From: Dermatemys mawii
Taxonomy: Eukaryota; Chordata; Testudines; Dermatemydidae
Assembly (NCBI GenBank): GCA_007922305.1
Contig: ML677366.1
Span: 12,089,132-12,153,131 of the forward strand
Direction: 5' to 3'
DNA: 64,000 nt
In this document: positions 1-12,735 of the stretch, in pieces
How the letters are laid out: each line of letters starts with the position of its first letter
How positions within the stretch are numbered: position 1 is the first letter of the stretch
Notes under the pieces: model-generated
Told to the model about the DNA's origin: nothing
Database searches by the model: none
The model's input: only the letters and a program-made list of their open reading frames with translations
Translations under genes and position numbers: made by a program

Positions 1-1205
1 TTTAAATAGTTTGCTGTGGTGTGACTTGTTCAAAGGCTACATGCAACACTCCCACAGAAAACCAGCCAAGAACCATGTTAGATTTACAGTTATGTAACTT
101 AAAATAGGCTGTCTGAACCTTTTCAAAAGTGCTTAAAAAAACCACTTTCATCTGTCACTTGGGGTGAAATCTGTGCTGTAGCCTCAAACTAGATTTATTC
201 CTGTCAGAGCTGTGCAATCCACCCTGAATCAGGGTCTTCAAGGGAAATTGGAATAGACTTAATTATGGCAGCACCAATGGAGCCTATCTGATCAAGAGAG
301 ACACAGACAGTGGACTGGTACATAAAATTCCATTTACACACACATTCACACGTGTTTATGTGCAGTGGCAAAGTTACTCACAAGCTCCCTCCCACATGTC
401 CTGCACACTATGTTGACATCATTGTATGACCGTATACAATCTTGCATCCATGCTTGTGATACTCCCGCAAATAGCGCCCTCCCCCCACAACTCTTGTACA
501 CTCGCACATTCATTTTCTTGCTCACTGACAACCTTCTCACACTCACAAAGAAGTACTCAGCATTTTGTGTTCTTCCTGGGCTTCTCCAGATGCCACAGTT
601 CTAGATAAATATTGCTATTTATTATACCTAAATTTAGGGTTATTAATTATATCAGTATAAACCTAATTTATATCACCATAAACAGCAATAATAAATGCTG
701 CCAAATGCTAATACCCAGTGCTTGCGAACTGTGGCTATGCTTGATGGGTTTTTTCCTCCCCACTTCCCAGAAGCATTAAATTAAAAATGATTCAGCGTTG
801 CAGGATCATAGATCAAGCTATGGGTGGGAGCTCTCAGGGAAATTCATTTGTTTAAAAAAATACTCCACACCAAACAGCCTGTGGATTCTTTGTGCATGTT
901 TATCTCTTCATTTCCCCTTCCCATCTCTGCCACTCACAGAGCCCTGCCCGGTTGATGTGGTTAGTATTACCAGTGTGTGGCCAGTCCCTGCCAATCTCCA
1001 ACATTGCCACCCTCTTCTTTCTTTTCCTTTCCTCCTTTTAAACTACCCATCTCTGCTCCCTTCCACCTGCCCCTCTCTTTCCCAGTGTTCTCCTCTCCAG
1101 GTCTTGAATCGAAGAAGCACATGGGCACTCAGTTTTTTGGTGACATCGTCCATTTAAGGAACACAAAGTATTATACAGACGAGTTAGTCCTCCCAACTGT
1201 GTGAG
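1..1205. other. Non-coding, nothing recognised
   Basis: This stretch is probably upstream intron or flank. It has AT-rich DNA around 600-720 and a pyrimidine-rich stretch at 900-1100. The short open frames here lack any recognisable domain, and I see no splice-bounded conserved exon. Confidence 0.5.
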
Positions 1206-1330
1206 CCAGGAAATGTTATCTCCCATTTTAATGGTAGCAAAACTGAGACATGGAGAAGTTAAGTGATTTCTTCCTAGGTCACAGAGTAGGTTCGCGACAG
1301 AGGGCCCAGGAGTCCTGATTTGCTCTTTTA
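1206..1330 (-). repeat. MIR-like SINE fragment
   Basis: Read on the minus strand this matches the MIR core: a segment complementary to CCCATTTTAATGG, GAGAAGTTAAGTGA and AGGTCACAGAGTAGG, which in MIR reads as the tract around CTCAGTTTCC and the AAATGGG box. It is old and diverged. Confidence 0.65.
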
Positions 1331-3740
1331 GGTTTTAGCCACAGGTCGTCCTTTCTCTGTTTTAAAAACCCAAACAAACCAAAAATACTGATCTAGCATT
1401 TCACATCCTATAGTTATAGGTTCAGTTGAGGTCTGCTTTAACTGAGGGTGCCATTACTGGTTGGATGCTATTTTATTCAGGCTGCTTTCTCCATCCCAGC
1501 TGAGTTATGACTCTTCACTGATTGTTTAATTGAAGCTAAACCGGCAGAGTTTGAGATCCTAGATAATCATAGAAAAGTAGAGAGGGAAAAGCCCTATTAG
1601 GTCACATCCCAGAGCCAGTGCAGGACTGTTCCCTACTGCACATTTTGTGGGTCTCTAAATATCACAAATGATGGGGCTTCTGCCCTTCCTTTCAGAGCCT
1701 GCCCCTTCGGTTCATAGCAGGGTGCTCGGAAAGGATAACGGAAGCACATCTCCCCTTATTCTTCCCCCTCCTCCCCGCCCAAACTGCCTCCTCTCCTGGC
1801 AGGGGAATTGAAGAGGAATTTATTTCCCTTCATAAAATATTGTATGAGCAAATGGGTGACATGCACTCTGCAAATATATTCTGAAGGGTCCCGGCAGTCG
1901 GCCCATCTATGTTACATGTGCATGAGTGTCAGTGAGCGTGTGATGGAGTGTGGGTTGAGGGAGCTGCTAGGTTTCTGTAGTGCTGGATCACAAAGGGTCG
2001 TTTAGAGCAATGTCATTATTTGGTGCAGGGAGAGGGATCCTCTTGTCTCATGAAGAAGATCCCCAGGCAGGGTAAGAAGGAAGGAGCATACAGCAGGATT
2101 ATTTCCCCCCTGCACTTTGCCACTTACCATATGACTCCTTCCCCCTGCAAAATCCCAGGGAGCCAAGCGTTTAAACTGGCATAGCCAAGGTTTTTATGCT
2201 GTCCAAGCCAGCAAAAGTTGTGCTAAACACCTTTGCAAGCCAAGGTGTATCAGATCCAAGAGAGAATTTCACCATAGAGGAACTTGTATAGATGATGGTA
2301 CAGATATGCTGGAATAGCAGGGGACTACCGTAAGTATTTGAGAGTATGAATCCATGTGGTCACTTGCTGGAGGACTACAAGTCACGTGTTAGGTTGTGTG
2401 CATATTCACCATGGTCCCCTGTGAGGGGGAGTGTGTCCAGCATGGAAAATACATATGATATAGTGATTTGGTTGGAGGCATGAAAAGCAGATATAAACTT
2501 TATAGTCCCTCTGCAGAGGGGAGATTCGGCATGGGTAATGATATCCCCTCTGCCTTTCCCCAGGGGTTTGACCAAGGGAGGACAGCTTTAAAGACCATCT
2601 AGAGCTCCACCAGCTCTCCTCCAGTGGAGGCTGCCCAGGAGAGGCACTGAATCAACGTATTTCCTAGGCAGATTGGCTCTGCCCCCGTCCATGCTGTTCC
2701 CACCCATTTTGGGTGCCTGTATCGGCCAACGCCAGCTCCCCTGGTGGAGTAGGGATTTGGGGGCTGCTTGCTGATCTCCTGTGGAGTGAAATGGACTGTT
2801 ACTGCTATTGACAGCTAAGAGGAATTCCCTGTTAGAGCTCTGGTAGATCCTCGCTAGATCATTGTTTGTTTGGAGCGATAGCCAGCAAGCCCCGGGAAGC
2901 ATCGCAGCTTAAATCTACCCCTTGGCACTGTGCTGAGGTCCCAGTCCACCCTCAGCACCCACCAAGTAATTCTCCCTTTGCAACCAATGTCTTTGGGCTG
3001 AAGATACTAGAGCCACGATACTGCCTTCTACCTCCACTTCCAGCAACGTGTTTTTTATTCTGTTCTTTATCTGCTGGCACCGCCTTGCTCCTTGAGTTAT
3101 TAGCTTTATTCGCTTATTACCAGTGTTTCCTCCTCCATCAATGTGCTCCCATGCATCTTTGCTTCTCAGGAATATGCTTTCCTCTCTATTTACTGCTTTT
3201 CCTGATGCCTCCTCCCTCAAGCACCCTTCTCCCCTTTCCTGGCAACCCAGTAACGGCCAAGGAGATAAATAAGCAGCATAACTCTTCCCGGCTATTATTT
3301 TTGTTGTTGTGGTTGCTGTGAACAGTAATATATATAACAACAAGGAAACAAATCTTATTACTAAAGTAATTACAATAAATAAAAAGCCAAGAGGGGAGAT
3401 GAAGGCAGGGGCTGTCAGGGGAGTCATTGCAGCATGGTTTTTAAAAAATTTAATTTCTGTGAGATGTTCTCTGCCACTCTGGTGATACTCTATTGAGGGG
3501 GGTTGTGACTAATTAGCAGCCAGTTGTTGTTGCTGTTGTGACATACCCTCACCTAATGTATTTGTGTGCCTTGTCTATGTATCTGCACCAGTCACATCAG
3601 CAGTTGGTTTTATTGCCTGGTGCGCTTGTTTCCTTTAAGCTGGATGCCTGAGGCACTGAGGCTTTGGGGACTTGGCCATTCTTCCTTTTCTTTTCTAATG
3701 TTGTGAACTTCCAGGATTTGGGGGATTTTTTTCCCAGGAG
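1331..3740. other. Non-coding, no gene recognised
   Basis: This stretch is mixed-composition DNA. The longest open frames (2866-3321 on +, 2915-3427 on -) overlap each other, have no domain and no conserved-exon look, and read as chance frames through C/T-rich sequence. Confidence 0.5.
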
Positions 3741-3744
3741 CTCA

Positions 3745-4045
3745 TGGGACTGAGAACCGGGAACAATTGTGTTCTAATGCCTCTTCTGAAACTGACCTTC
3801 TTTCTCTGCTCTTGGACAGATCACTGAACCTCTCTGCCTCAGTTTCCCCATCTATACAGTAGTGATGACTCTATTTACTGTACCTCATAAAAGGTAGTGA
3901 GGACTAATTAGTTAATGGGTCAGATTAAGACCTGATGCGAGCAAGTGCCTCTCCCTTTGTTTCAATAGACTTGCACTGGCTTACAGCCAAGCCTGTCACA
4001 ATATTTGTAAAGCTCTCTGAAGCTGTGAAGTATTTGGTAAATAGT
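3745..4045 (+). repeat. MIR-like SINE
   Basis: The plus strand carries CTCTCTGCCTCAGTTTCCCC followed by ATCTATACAGTAGTGATGA, the MIR core. A tail resembling GTAAAGCTCTCTGAAG and TATTTGGTAAAT follows. It is a diverged copy. Confidence 0.7.
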
Positions 4046-4377
4046 ATGGACACTGACTCCAATAAGCTCAGTAATAACAGTATTTGGGACTAGTAAATGC
4101 TTGGAGTTTGTTTATCCTAATATATGGTATTGACTTGTAAAATGGGAAGTACCTTCAGGTTACAAGCAGTATGATGAGGTGAAAAAAAGAAGATTGGGCT
4201 GTGTTCCATGATCTCAGAAGACTGTCTTGGAAGACAGTTCTGGGAGCCAGAAGACTTGTGCATGCAGTTGTAACTTAATAGTTGTAAAGAGTAAATTGAA
4301 AAATATCATTACTGTTATTATTTATCTATTATTACAGTGTAAAGAAATGATTTTACCTCTGTATTTGGCACTGTTGT

Positions 4378-4915
4378 GACCGATGCTGGAATACTGTGTC
4401 TGGTTCTCAGGCCCACAATTCAAGAAAGATGTTGACAAATTGGTGAAGGTTCAGAGAAGAGCCATGAGAAAGACTAGAGGATTAGAAAACATTCCTTATA
4501 GGGATAAATTCAAAGAGCTCAGTCTATTTAGATTAACAAAGAGGTGATTAAGGGGTGACCTGATTACAGTCTGTAAGTATCTACTTGGGGAACAAATATT
4601 TAAGAATGGGCTCTTCAATCTAGCAGAGAAAGTTCTAACACAATCCAATGGCTGGAAGTGGAAGCTAGGGAAATTCAGACAGGAAGTAGTGTGTACATTT
4701 TTGACAGTGAGTGTAATTAACCATTGAATCATTTTACCAAGGGTCATGGTGGTTTCTCCATTGCTGATCATTTAAACTCAGGACTGGATGTTTTTTCTAA
4801 AAGCTCTGCTCTAGGCATTATTTTGGGGAAGTTCTACGGTCGGTGCTATACAGAAGGTCAGCCTAGATCATTACAATGGGCCGTTTTGGCATCGGACTCT
4901 GGAATTATGTTGTTT
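4378..4915 (+). repeat. CR1 LINE 3' fragment
   Basis: The segment resembles the C-terminal CR1 ORF2 region and 3' UTR: CTGGAATACTGTGTCTGG, then a region like GTTCAGAGAAGAGCCATGA and GGTGACCTGATTACAGT. These are the nucleotide counterparts of the conserved LEYCVWF, VQRRAMR and GDLI motifs. The frame is destroyed. Confidence 0.75.
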
Positions 4916-5426
4916 TGGGTTTGATTGGGTTTGATTATATCTCGTGTTTGCTGCAGTTATTGGCATCTCACAGCGTGTATTATTTATTATTCACATAGCA
5001 CTCAGTATGCTCGGCAAAGAGGCAAGAAACAGGGGTCTCTCATTGTGAATCTACACGTTAGTCTATGACACTGTAGTTGATCGCACTGAGAGGGTCAACT
5101 TTTATGGGGGTTGGCTGGTATATCTTATTGTTGAGCTAGGTTCATCATGTTGAAACTCTCCGCCCTCACCTTTTAAATCTCCACTTCCAGTCCTACCTCT
5201 CAGCTCTGGCTGCCTCATGGCTCTTTACTCAGAGCCTGCCCATTCATCCCTCCTCACCACTCCTTGCGTCCACTTGTCCCCTTCCAACTTTGAACCTTTT
5301 GTCATGCTGTCCTCTCTCAAGGCACTTCATTCCTATCCTGCTTCTTTTTTCAGGCCTCCCATCAACGATCAGCTATAATGGTCTGCTCCCCCTTTCCTGA
5401 TTGTTCCTTGAACTGTTTGCTTCGTA

Positions 5427-5545
5427 TCCCCCCAGGTTAGACTGTTCACTGTTTGGGGCCAGATGTAAGACTATAGCTAGCTATGTGTATCTGTAAACGC
5501 ACTATGTATATCGATGGCGCTGTATCAATAACAAACAGCAACAAT
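5427..5545 (+). repeat. L3/CR1-type 3' tail fragment
   Basis: TTAGACTGTTCACTGTTTGG followed by a stretch ending CGATGGCGCTGTATCAATAA is a weak copy of the common reptile tail (TAGATTGTAAGCTCTTTGGGG type). The assignment is tentative. Confidence 0.35.
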
Positions 5546-5559
5546 AACTGGCACAAGTG

Positions 5560-7404
5560 AATTAGAGCTCAGGGAATCTAGGGCATTATAGGCCATTAGA
5601 AATCTGTCCATTCAGGCCAGATAACCCCTTTTGGATATTAATGTAGGCCTCTGTAGGTCATAAAGCTCTGTCATGGCAGTTTGTATATCCAGTTCATTGT
5701 ATCTCAGCCATGATTTATATGTTGCTGTTGTAGTCCAAATCATTGCACAGTAGTGTCGCTTAATCAGTTACTTGTCTGCTAGGCTTCCATGAAGCAGCAC
5801 AAGTCACTGTATGTACCAGTTGATCTTGGAGGCCAGAATTTCTTCACTAGTAGTTCTAATTTTACTCCATCCAGTTCTAGTCTACGGTGCTAATGCAGCC
5901 ACATTTGCATATCACTGTGTCTCATCAGTCATGATGGATCAGTGTATTTGTTGCCCTGATCTGACATTTAAATACTGCCCACCCCAACTAAGGATGAGAA
6001 AAAACTTTCCCGACTCCTGTATCTTCATTCATGTGATCAAACAGCCACCCAGATGGCCACTATGAAAGATCTGTTGGAGGCAAATGACATTGAAAATTGA
6101 AGCATTGTATACAAAAGATCACGTTCCTTTCACACTCTCTTGAGACTGCTGGGGCTATCCATGGGCTTCAACCCATCTGCCCCTGGATGAATCACTGCAC
6201 TACTCATCATTGTCATTGACACTGGCCCGTGCAATGTAGTTCATTTGACTGCATGTGGCAAATCTTTTCAGACTCTTAGGCAAATAGATCCTATCAGATC
6301 CTATCCTGTTAGATTCTCTTGGAGAATAGTCAATGACATAGTAGCTCATGAGATGACTGGCAGCTATTGGTCACCCATCGCCATTCTGAGTCGCATGTCA
6401 AAGTCCATGACAATGCCTAGCCACAGTTTGGGAGCTGGAATCATTTATTCATTGGACAGGAGAAAGAAAGTCCACAAAATGAAACTGCAAAAACTTCACT
6501 TTAATGGATGTGATGAAGAATATCCATGACTTGACTACAATATCCGCACTACCCAGAAATCTGAAATTGCAAGGGAATGAAAGGTTATTGTCTTTCGTAA
6601 TACATCTTACTATATTACATTGTGTCATAAATTAAGCAATATTTCTATCACTTTGAAACTTGGGCATCCCTAGAGTTCATTGTGACATTTCCAGTTTTAT
6701 AGGACCATTCAGTTCCTTTTAAGTATTAAAACACATCATTTGTTCTAATATATGCACTGGGATTTACATGTACACTCTAAAAAAGAGAGAGAGAGGGAGA
6801 GAGAGAGAGAGAGAAGAATTACTGGCATGTAGTTATCCCAGTCAAGAGCTGGATGAGCTCTTCGTTTGATTTCAGCAGCAGTGAATTCTGCAGAGTTGGC
6901 TCTGTTCTGGGTTTGTTCTTTTTACTTATGTGTTTTTAGATATTAAGTCTCTCTCTTCCCTCCTCCATTCTCTTCGGGGATCTATGAGACTGGAGGCTAG
7001 CAAAATGCTGTGACGGAGAAGAGCAAAGAGCCCTACGTAAGGTAAAACAAAAAAGGGGGCAAAAAAGTTCCACAAACTAAAACACTGTCTATGGTGAGGG
7101 AGGCTTTTCTTCAAAACATGCTACAGTCATAGTGTCAAAATTGCTCTGCAAAACTGAGCATACAAGTGATCACCTAGAGATCAAAGTACACACCCTGAGC
7201 ACGATTGTATATGCAATTTTTATAATTATATGGGCAAATTTTGCTACCACTATTTTAACGAACAGTTGAAAGGAATAGCCGGTCCAAACTAACAGCAAGA
7301 ATTAAAACATGAAATAAAGTGAATCAGTGTGGGAATAACTGAGGTGATGTGAAATCAGTAAACAGCAGCGGTTTTTAACTGGCAGTGCTCCAAGTAGGAA
7401 GATA
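5560..7404. other. Non-coding; one unexplained 94-codon frame and a GA run
   Basis: An open frame at 6245-6529 (+) codes for 94 residues with no family I recognise. Neither strand gives a domain, and I see no clear splice pair bounding it. A purine run (GA repeats) lies at 6779-6818. The rest is plain AT-rich DNA. Confidence 0.4.
6779..6818. repeat. (GA)n microsatellite
   Basis: About 40 bp of nearly pure GA dinucleotide with one GGGA interruption, directly visible. Confidence 0.95.
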
Positions 7405-7412
7405 CATGGAGG

Positions 7413-7841
7413 CAGGGCTGGTGGAAGGATATTTTGTACCCTAGGCAAAACTTCCACCTGTGCCCTCCCCCAAGCCAGGGAAGCCCTGCAGCAGCTCCCT
7501 GCCCCCCTTTCACCCTGCGGCACCTCCCCCCGCCCCCCCGCGGAAGCTCCCCGCCGCCCAGGGAGCCCCCCCCCAGCCCCTCAGGGAGCACCACCCCTGC
7601 AGCAGCTCCCCACCGCCTGGGGAGCCTCTCCACCCTCCGCCCACCTCCCGCCAGCATCTCCCCACCGCCCGGGGAGCTCCCTCCCCTCGTGGAAGCTCTG
7701 CCCAAGGAGCCCTCCCTGTAGCCGCTCCCCGCCCCAGCTCACCTCGGCTCTGCATCTTTCTCTGAGCATGCTTTCTGGTGCCCTCAACCTCTAAGCGCCC
7801 TAGGCAGTCACCTAGTTCGCCTAGTGGTTGCACCAGCCCTG
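7413..7841. mobile_element. Non-autonomous hAT-type DNA transposon, C-rich interior
   Basis: The ends are inverted repeats (CAGGGCTGGTGGAAG at the left; TTGCACCAGCCCTG at the right). They are flanked by a perfect 8-bp duplication CATGGAGG at 7405-7412 and 7842-7849. The 429-bp interior is C-rich, which explains the overlapping proline-, glycine- and arginine-rich open frames on both strands. It has no transposase coding capacity. Confidence 0.9.
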
Positions 7842-8007
7842 CATGGAGGTGCAGTTGTAATGCTGCAGAGCTGGTCTGACCCTTGGTGGGAGGAAGGGAG
7901 GGAGTTGGGGAAGTGGAGGAAGGCTGAGCTCGTAAGCAGAATGGAGTGGGAAAAGGAAAGACAGGAGCCGCTATAATGATGCGGCGTAGATATGCCCTTA
8001 TAGCAAA

Positions 8008-8128
8008 GTTCTAGACTGTAAGCTTTCTGGAATGGGGACCATGTCCCTCGCTGTGCAGCATCTAGCACAGTGAGATCCCAGTCCTGATCGGGATCTCTGA
8101 CAGCTACGGTAACGTAAGTAATAAAATA
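8008..8128 (+). repeat. L3/CR1-type 3' tail fragment
   Basis: GACTGTAAGCTTTCTGGAAT, then GGGGACCATGTCCC and CAGCATCTAGCACAGTGAGA, ending with AAGTAATAAAA. This is the standard 'transcribed tail' repeat of reptile genomes. It sits just after the 7413-7841 transposon. Confidence 0.6.
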
Positions 8129-11100
8129 GGAATAGCAGGGAGGAAACCAGTAGCATCCTGTAGAAATTACCCTAAAAACCTGTAGAATTAAATATAAACA
8201 ACTTTTCTATAGGCTTTTGGAACCAGTCTGTGGAACTGCCTAGGGAATACAATGAAATTTTATAAAATGGGTAAATATTCTACTACAATTTATAGGATTT
8301 TTCCACCTGGATTACCTGGGGAAGCAGAGCACAATGGAAGAAGAGAAGAGTAAATAATATAGTCTGGATTGTAAGCATCTCCCAAGATCACAAGGCAGGG
8401 ATTTGGACTAATGGCTTTTATCTGTCTGAAGGCCATAATCCACACTTGAAGCATCTAAGAATAATAAATTTATTATCAAATAACATCTTACTGTACTAAA
8501 TAATATATTAAAACATACCAACAAATATAATAATTACGATAGATCGTCATAATCCAGTCAGACCTTTCACATATTTTTCTTTTTCCTTTAACATTGTTTC
8601 CTTTAACTTTTTATTTATCTATCCATTTCTTTTACAATATTTCCATCTTTTCCTTCCTTGCATGCCATTGTTAGGCCATCATGGGGCTCCACATGGGTGC
8701 AAAGATGCACCTGTGTAGATCCAGATGCAGAATGTGCAATAGATATTTTGTTTAGCTTTACTTCCCATGATAGGACGTTCAGGAGCTCTTATTCCCTTTG
8801 AACAGTACTTATAAGCAATGTGAGAAGTAAAAACTGACTCTTCAGGCAATATTGCCTTCTGCGCTAGTGAAAATGTCCTTGCTATAAAGTAACAATCCCA
8901 TGTTCATTTTTTTGTCTTCTAATAATTAACAGACATTGTTAAAATCAGAAGAACAAGGTAAAGAAAGCAGTATGGATTTTTGTGTCTCCCCATAGTGGTT
9001 ATAGTATATAAGAGAATGCAAGACATTCCACTGCTGAATAATCATAAACTATTTGAATACAGTTAAGATATGTGAAGGAGAAAAAGAAGCGGAGGTAGCA
9101 AGGTGTTTTGCTGCACTAATCAGTCACCTCTGTGGAGAACTACCAGAGGGGGTTCAAGTCCTGGCTGCAGTGACACATGAAAAGGAAATTGGTGGTCTCT
9201 CTCATCAAAGTCGTTAATAGACATTGGTCTTCATCACAGAAACACTAAGCGATGTGTCCTAGTTAGCAATGAAATCTCTGCTCAGGTGGATATAATATTG
9301 GATAATGCAGATCAGGACTGAGTTCTGTTGGCTGAGCTGTGTAGAGGCCTTCAATTCTTGAATAGTAGGAGATGCATTTTGCTTTGTGTACACTGCCCCA
9401 CAGCCCAGGATTGGATTAGCAATTGTAGCCAGTAGTGCTGCAAGTCAGGGTAAGAGGCATTGGCTGAGGTGTTTGGGGAGTGCAGGACTGGAATAGCAGG
9501 TGGTGCTGCATTGGCGGAATTGTACATAGAGACCGGGACTGGAATAGATGGGACATGCCATTGGTCAAGATTGAGGTACACTGGCAGAGTTGTGCATGGG
9601 GACCAGAGCTGGTGCTACATTCCATCAGGATCCTGCAATATTCCTTTCTCCATATATTGCCATCTCTCAGACAATTTCATGAACATAAAATTCACATACT
9701 TGATTTTAAAAGAACGTTTTAAAGAGCAGCATCACTATTCTTAGTCTGATGGTTATTTTAATGCCAACAGTATGCTCTGTGCTTCACATGAACAATGCAA
9801 GAAAATAGAGACTGCTTTCTGCCTGCAAGAATTTATGCTCTGAAGATGTGTGTAGCAGATGGGTAGAACTGGAAAATCTAGGAGTTTGGAGAACATTGAG
9901 ACTGATTTTGTTTTCTCCCCATAAAACTCACTTATTATTAAAAGACGTTTTGCTTTGAAATGGCGTCAAGTTTGGGGAAGATCATGCCAGACACGTTTTT
10001 TCTATATATTAATTCTAGATCATCCTGAGATGAGTATTGATGAGCTGTTCCATCTGATTATTTAAGTCCCATTAATACTTGCCTCTTTCCCTACAATGCA
10101 GGTGAGGGCAGTCTTGAACAGTGTGATTTCTCCATCTCGCTTCCTAGCAGCATGTAATCTCATCTAGCATATGTTCTTTACAAAATCAAATAGAGCTTTT
10201 ATCCATGTCTGTGAGCTTCCGTGCTCACAATGCTGTATGTAAATAAAAAGAAGAATGTCAAGAAAAAGCACGTTGCTGTAAGTAGCAGAAATTATCTGAA
10301 CTAAGTACATCCCTCCATTACACAGTCTCTTAGTAAGATAGAAGTCCGGCTCATGGCTAATATTTGCAATGAACTAGCTTTATCTGTATGCATGCCATTC
10401 CCCTGTACTGGAAGCAATGTGTCAGACCTGATCCTGTATACTTACTAATAATAGCTATTTTTATATGGCACCTGTCAATCCAAAGGATCACAAAGTGCTG
10501 TTCAAGAGTTATTTATTGTATATATACAGGTTTCAGTTAGCAAAGTGCTGAAATGCATCCATCTCTGAGGTGGACTATGGCAACTTTTTTGCAGCCCACA
10601 GTTGCCTCTCTGGGCTGAGCTAGTGCAACTGTTGGTTTTAAGCTTAAACAAGATAGGTACAAAGCAGATTTTGTGAGGTGGATAGTGAAATGTGCACCAG
10701 AAACCTAGGAAAATCACTTGAATGCAATCAAAGGCTCTGTGTCTCCATATGTTTCTCTAATCTCTTTGACTATCTCTGAAAAATCCATGCAATCGGTTTG
10801 AAAATGTACTCAGATTTCATATTACAAAGTAATGTTATAGAAAATATATTTTCAATGGTAACTTCTGATTCTGGCCCGCAAAAATTGTGCATATGTTAGT
10901 ACGCGCCAGATTGTTTGCACATCTGGTATGGACCTGATTTGCATGAACTAACTGAGGTATATGTGCAATTCTTTAGTTGCTAACCCTTCTTGAGTTTTAT
11001 TTTGATCAAAAATATCTGGAGTTTGTTTTGAGGCTAGCCATAAATATGGTCCAATTGAGACAGTGTTCTGTGTGCATACACACATAAAATATAATTGCTA

Positions 11101-12134
11101 TAGTATCGTACATTTTGGTCCATATTTTCATAATTGAAGGGATGTGCTTGAAAAAAGTGTGTACATTTGCAGGCACAATTAACCTAGTTACATATTAGTC
11201 ATCTAGGTGGCCAAATATTTGTTCATTTCCTGTGGTTGTGCTCACAAAGGAGGGAATTGCTTGTGCAAATTAGGCACACAAATGTGATTGTTTTTGTTGT
11301 GAGCTCGTCTGACAATGTGTTGCCTTCATATATTTATGAAATTGGATTGATTTGTTCTGAAATTTCTATCTGACAGGCACACCCGAGGTATCTGGTCTAG
11401 CAATCCAAAAAACATGAGCTGTTTTCCCTCACCGCATGTATTTTCTTTTTTTCTCTCATGCTTGTTTCTTTAATGTAAGCTAATGTCTCTGGCAAATAAT
11501 TATTTAGGTCACAGGCCTTGCCAGTCCTGTGTCAACCCATGTGGCCTCAGAATCTGAATGAAGGCCATGATATGCCTCTAGCAGAGCTGTCATTCTAAAC
11601 TGCCCTCTTTGCCTGTATACATACAGACAAGCTTCATTTCAATGCCAAACTTGGAGCAACTACAAAGGAAAGCAGAAATGATATTGCTGTCTCAGAGCTC
11701 CAGTTTGACAACCTCAGAGAGAAAGAGTTATAAGTAGGGGCTACTCAAGCCAGTGAAGGGCTTGTTAGTGACTTGGCCTGCAGACTCTCTGGAGACTAGC
11801 CAGCTAATGTCACTTGTATCTTTCTTCAGCGTCTCTGCATAAAGCACCCTTTGCAAATCCTCAGCAGAGGGTACAAAGAGAACCGACCTGACCTATAGCT
11901 GACAGACCGTTCTTACTGGTGCTAAACTGCTGCATTGTGGCACAGAGTATGCTAAAGCTTGCAGTAGAAATGAAGGACATTTTAAAAAGACAGCTCTGGA
12001 GGTACACCACCTGCCCAGGGTATCCTGTTCGAATCCCCTGGGCAGGAAAGTCCACTTATGAAGAGGGCTAGTATGAGCCAGCACCACAAAGCTGTGCAGT
12101 TTTGTCAGTGAATCTTTGACTAGGAAGAAATTAA
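8129..12134. other. Non-coding, mostly unique
   Basis: No exon was recognised. At 9425-9610 a repeat-like stretch contains GACTGGAATAGCAGGTGGTG. A related segment occurs near 38400-38560 (AGTGGAATAACAGGGTAACT), so both may be copies of one family. A short tail-like piece with GGATCACAAAGTGCTGTTC lies at 10440-10505. Confidence 0.4.
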
Positions 12135-12478
12135 TTTTAAATTCCTCCATATTAATTAACCTGTGGAACTCATTGCTATGGGATGTTGTGATGGTACACA
12201 CAAATTAACTCAAAAGTATAATTGAGTTTTAAAAAAAGAACTAGATAAGTTCATGGAGGATAGGTCTATCAATGATTATTAGCCAAGATGGTTGGGGATG
12301 TATCCCCAATGCTCATGTGACCTTAAACCGCTGATTGCTAGAAGCTGGGAGGGGAAGACGGGTGGATCCCTGTTCTATACACTTCCCTTGAAGCTCTGGT
12401 ACTGGTGACTATCAGAGAGAGAATACGGGGCTAGATGGGCCATTGGTCTGACCCAGTGTGGCAGTTTTTATGTTCTTC
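12135..12478 (+). repeat. CR1 LINE 3' end
   Basis: The plus strand shows ACCTGTGGAACTCATTGC, AAGAACTAGATAAGTTCATG and GAGGATAGGTC, then GGGCTAGATGGGCC, ATTGGTCTGACCCAGTG and a terminal TTTTATGTTCTT. This is the typical turtle CR1 3' UTR with its short terminal repeat, truncated at the 5' end. Confidence 0.9.
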
Positions 12479-12515
12479 ATAATAGTGTAGAGGATAGTAC
12501 AATAAAGGTTTACTG

Positions 12516-12721
12516 AAGCAACAAAGAGTCCTATGGCACCTTAAGGAGTAACAAAAGTATCGAAGCATAAGCTTTCGTGGGCTAATACCCACTTTGTCGG
12601 ATGCATACCAAGTGGGTATTAGCCCACGAAAGCTTATGCTTCAATACTTTTGTTAGTCTTTAAGGTGCCACGGGACTCCTTCTGGCTTCTGCAGATTCAG
12701 ACTAACACGGCTACCTCTCTG
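12516..12721. mobile_element. Penelope-like (PLE) terminal unit forming a 72-nt inverted repeat
   Basis: Two arms, 12523-12594 and 12610-12681, are inverted copies of the same PLE terminal sequence (66 of 72 positions pair) around a 15-nt loop. A tail with AGACTAACACGGCTACC follows. The insertion is flanked by a 14-bp duplication matching at 13 positions: ATAAAGGTTTACTG (12502-12515) and ATAAAGGTTTATTG (12722-12735). It has no coding capacity. The family is inferred from its similarity to the arms at 17456-17588 and around the GIY-YIG relic at 58315. Confidence 0.85.
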
Positions 12722-12735
12722 ATAAAGGTTTATTG

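Noticed and set aside
2866..3427. 151- and 170-codon frames on opposite strands
   Set aside because: They overlap each other, have no domain and no conserved-exon boundaries; likely chance.
7355..7833. Proline- and glycine-rich frames on both strands
   Set aside because: They are shadows of the C-rich interior of the 7413-7841 element; no domain and overlapping in all frames.
9095..9180. Possible tRNA-like SINE head with GGTTCAAGTCC at 9151-9161
   Set aside because: The B-box match is good, but no A-box at the right distance and no body or tail of a known SINE could be followed.
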